Origin: Bacillota bacterium
Lineage (GTDB): Bacteria > Bacillota > Clostridia > Lachnospirales > Lachnospiraceae
Direction of reading: 5' to 3'
Length of the DNA: 15,108 nt
Assembly: GCA_023412855.1 (NCBI GenBank)
Contig: JAEZRJ010000011.1
Location: 1-15,108 of the forward strand
Part shown: positions 13,980 through 15,108 of the stretch, piece after piece
How the letters are laid out: each line of letters begins with the position of its first letter
Numbering within the stretch: the first letter of the stretch is position 1
The notes under the pieces: generated by a model
Told to the model about the DNA's origin: nothing
The model's database searches: none
What the model saw: only the letters and a program-made list of their open reading frames with translations
Translations under genes and position numbers: made by a program

Positions 13980-15108
13980 TTGGAAAATGAATTAGAGAGT
14001 TTGGAGGATATAACGGGAGAAAAATATCAGGTAGAAGAATCCCAGATAAAAGAATCTGAAATGAAAGAATCCCAGGCAGAAGAATCTCAGATAGAAAGAT
14101 ACCGGACAGAAAAATCTCAGGAAAAAGGATACCATATGGAAGAACATCAGGCAGAAAAGTCTCAGGTAGAAGAATATCAAATGGAGGAAGCTCAGACAAA
14201 AAAATCTCAGGGAGAAGAATCCCAGGTAGAAGGATATCAAATAGAAGAATATCAGATGACAAAATATCAGATAGAAGAATCCCGCACAGAAAAATGGCAG
14301 ATAGAAGAATTTCGGATAGAAAAATACCGTATAGAAGGAAAAATAGGAAAAGGGGGAAGTGGAATTGTATATAAGGCACAGGATGAACGCTTAGGCAGCC
14401 TCGTGGCAGTAAAGGAATTTTATGCTGGAAATAAGTATGCAAGAAAGGAAGTTGAACTGCTCAAGAAACTGAAACATCCTGCGCTTCCGAATATTCTGGA
14501 TTATGTAGTAGCGGGAGAAAAGGAATATCTTGTTATGGAATACATAGAAGGAGTGACTCTTGAATGCTATGTGAAGAAATTCGGACCTATCGGTCAAAAG
14601 CAGGCTCTCGCGTGGGCGGGTGAACTCGCGCGGGCTCTTCATTATCTGCATGGGAGAGGCGAACCGATCATCTACCGGGATATGAAGCCTTCTAACGTGA
14701 TGATAAATGATAGGGGCAAAGCGAAGCTCATCGATTTTGGCAGTGCATATTTTAAATATGAGGAGGGAAAGGAACAGATATGTGCGGGTACATACGGCTA
14801 TGCGGCGCCGGAGCAGTTTGGCAGAAGTGCAGGGGCGGTTGTGGATGAGAGGAGTGACGTCTATGGTCTGGGAGCCACCCTTCATTATATGCTTACGGGA
14901 AGCGATCCTTCCCAGCCACCCTTTCTCATACAGCCTCTTAGGTTTTACAATGCAGCGTTGTCTCCCGGACTGGAAAAAGTTATTAGGAAGGCAACGGAGA
15001 AGGAAAGGGAGAAACGCTATCAGAGCATAGCACAAATGGAGGAAGCGTTAAAGAAGCAGAATGGGGCGGATAAGCGGCGGAAATGGATGTATGCAATAGC
15101 AAGAGTCG
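13980..15108 (+). CDS. Hanks-type Ser/Thr protein kinase with repeat-rich N-terminus (5' part)
   Basis: 376 codons are visible; the frame is open to the window edge. The start is TTG 13980, 8 bases after AAAGGAGG (13964-13971), whose first bases overlap the phosphatase stop. After 15 residues come 21 pentapeptide repeats (residues 16-120). The kinase domain starts at about residue 116: glycine loop GKGGSGIVY, ATP-site Lys145 (VAVKEF), Glu157 in helix C, catalytic loop YRDMKPSN with Asp234, Lys236 and Asn239, DFG Asp252 and APE Glu278. HRD is YRD here, a variant that does not remove the catalytic Asp. All key residues are present, so activity is expected. After the kinase domain the sequence turns basic (ADKRRKWMYAIARV), possibly just before a membrane helix, but the rest lies outside. 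It pairs with the PP2C phosphatase upstream. Confidence 0.9.
   Translation, partial: MENELESLEDITGEKYQVEESQIKESEMKESQAEESQIERYRTEKSQEKGYHMEEHQAEKSQVEEYQMEEAQTKKSQGEESQVEGYQIEEYQMTKYQIEESRTEKWQIEEFRIEKYRIEGKIGKGGSGIVYKAQDERLGSLVAVKEFYAGNKYARKEVELLKKLKHPALPNILDYVVAGEKEYLVMEYIEGVTLECYVKKFGPIGQKQALAWAGELARALHYLHGRGEPIIYRDMKPSNVMINDRGKAKLIDFGSAYFKYEEGKEQICAGTYGYAAPEQFGRSAGAVVDERSDVYGLGATLHYMLTGSDPSQPPFLIQPLRFYNAALSPGLEKVIRKATEKEREKRYQSIAQMEEALKKQNGADKRRKWMYAIARV
14025..14339 (+). repeat. 21 tandem degenerate 15-bp repeats coding pentapeptides
   Basis: 315 bases divide exactly into 21 in-frame 15-base units, loosely [T(A/C)][T/C]-CAG-ATA-GAA-GAA, coding [Ser/Tyr]-Gln-[Ile/Val/Met]-Glu-Glu/Lys (for example YQVEE, SQAEE, SQIER, YQIEE, WQIEE, YRIEG). 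The first unit is at 14025-14039 and the last at 14325-14339. Units differ at many bases, including silent changes (TAT/TAC, CAG/CAA), so the array is old or under selection for its protein pattern. The last unit runs directly into the kinase glycine loop. Confidence 0.93.

Noticed and set aside
13831..14442. 203-codon minus-strand frame with a striking Leu/Ile/Phe repeat pattern resembling a pentapeptide- or leucine-repeat protein.
   Set aside because: It is the antisense of the kinase repeat array and the end of the phosphatase gene; the plus strand has clear kinase motifs and a ribosome site, and the periodic pattern follows directly from the 15-base repeat.
14707..15030. 107-codon plus-strand frame inside the kinase domain.
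   Set aside because: The frame carrying YRDMKPSN, DFG and APE motifs covers the same bases; this one is a shifted shadow.

Overview
The window reads as chromosome from a low-to-mid GC Gram-positive Clostridia, most likely a Lachnospiraceae-type organism. This rests on the gene order pyrH-frr-uppS-cdsA-dxr-rseP, the strong GGAGG-type ribosome binding sites, and the style of the ABC permease, CheA/CheB-like and HD-GYP proteins. Every confident gene is on the + strand. The species cannot be named from the sequence alone.

Layout. (1) 1-537 is the 3' end of an inner-membrane permease of a nucleoside/simple-sugar type ABC importer, closed by an intrinsic terminator. (2) 667-5993 is a tight five-gene signalling cluster: a soluble PAS histidine kinase, a receiver-HD-GYP c-di-GMP phosphodiesterase, a complete CheB (receiver plus methylesterase), a stand-alone receiver, and a CheA-like kinase that ends cleanly after its ATPase domain and so lacks the CheW-like P5 domain. 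No CheW, CheR or chemoreceptor gene is in the window. (3) From a probable promoter at 6032-6060, a bactofilin gene runs directly into pyrH and frr, ending in a terminator at 8135-8169. (4) A 20-bp tandem repeat array lies in the leader of uppS-cdsA-dxr-rseP, which covers undecaprenyl-PP synthesis, CDP-diacylglycerol synthesis, the MEP isoprenoid pathway and site-2 intramembrane proteolysis. (5) 12105-13188 is gene-poor. It holds a 287-bp element with long inverted arms and internal hairpins (MITE-like or a structured RNA), a second diverged partial copy of it in the opposite orientation, and what look like decayed coding fragments. (6) 13189-15108 is a PP2C-type phosphatase followed by a Hanks-type Ser/Thr kinase that runs off the window. 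The kinase is preceded by 21 tandem degenerate pentapeptide repeats.

How the parts fit. The signalling cluster looks like a cytosolic His-Asp network with two kinases (PAS-HK and CheA-like) and three receivers, one of which controls c-di-GMP breakdown and one a methylesterase. The middle block links cytoskeleton, UMP supply, ribosome recycling and envelope lipid/isoprenoid synthesis. The last pair is a reversible Ser/Thr phosphorylation module.

The best candidates for something undescribed are the P5-less CheA/CheB/HD-GYP cluster, the repeat-tailed kinase, and the inverted-repeat element with its diverged neighbour copy.
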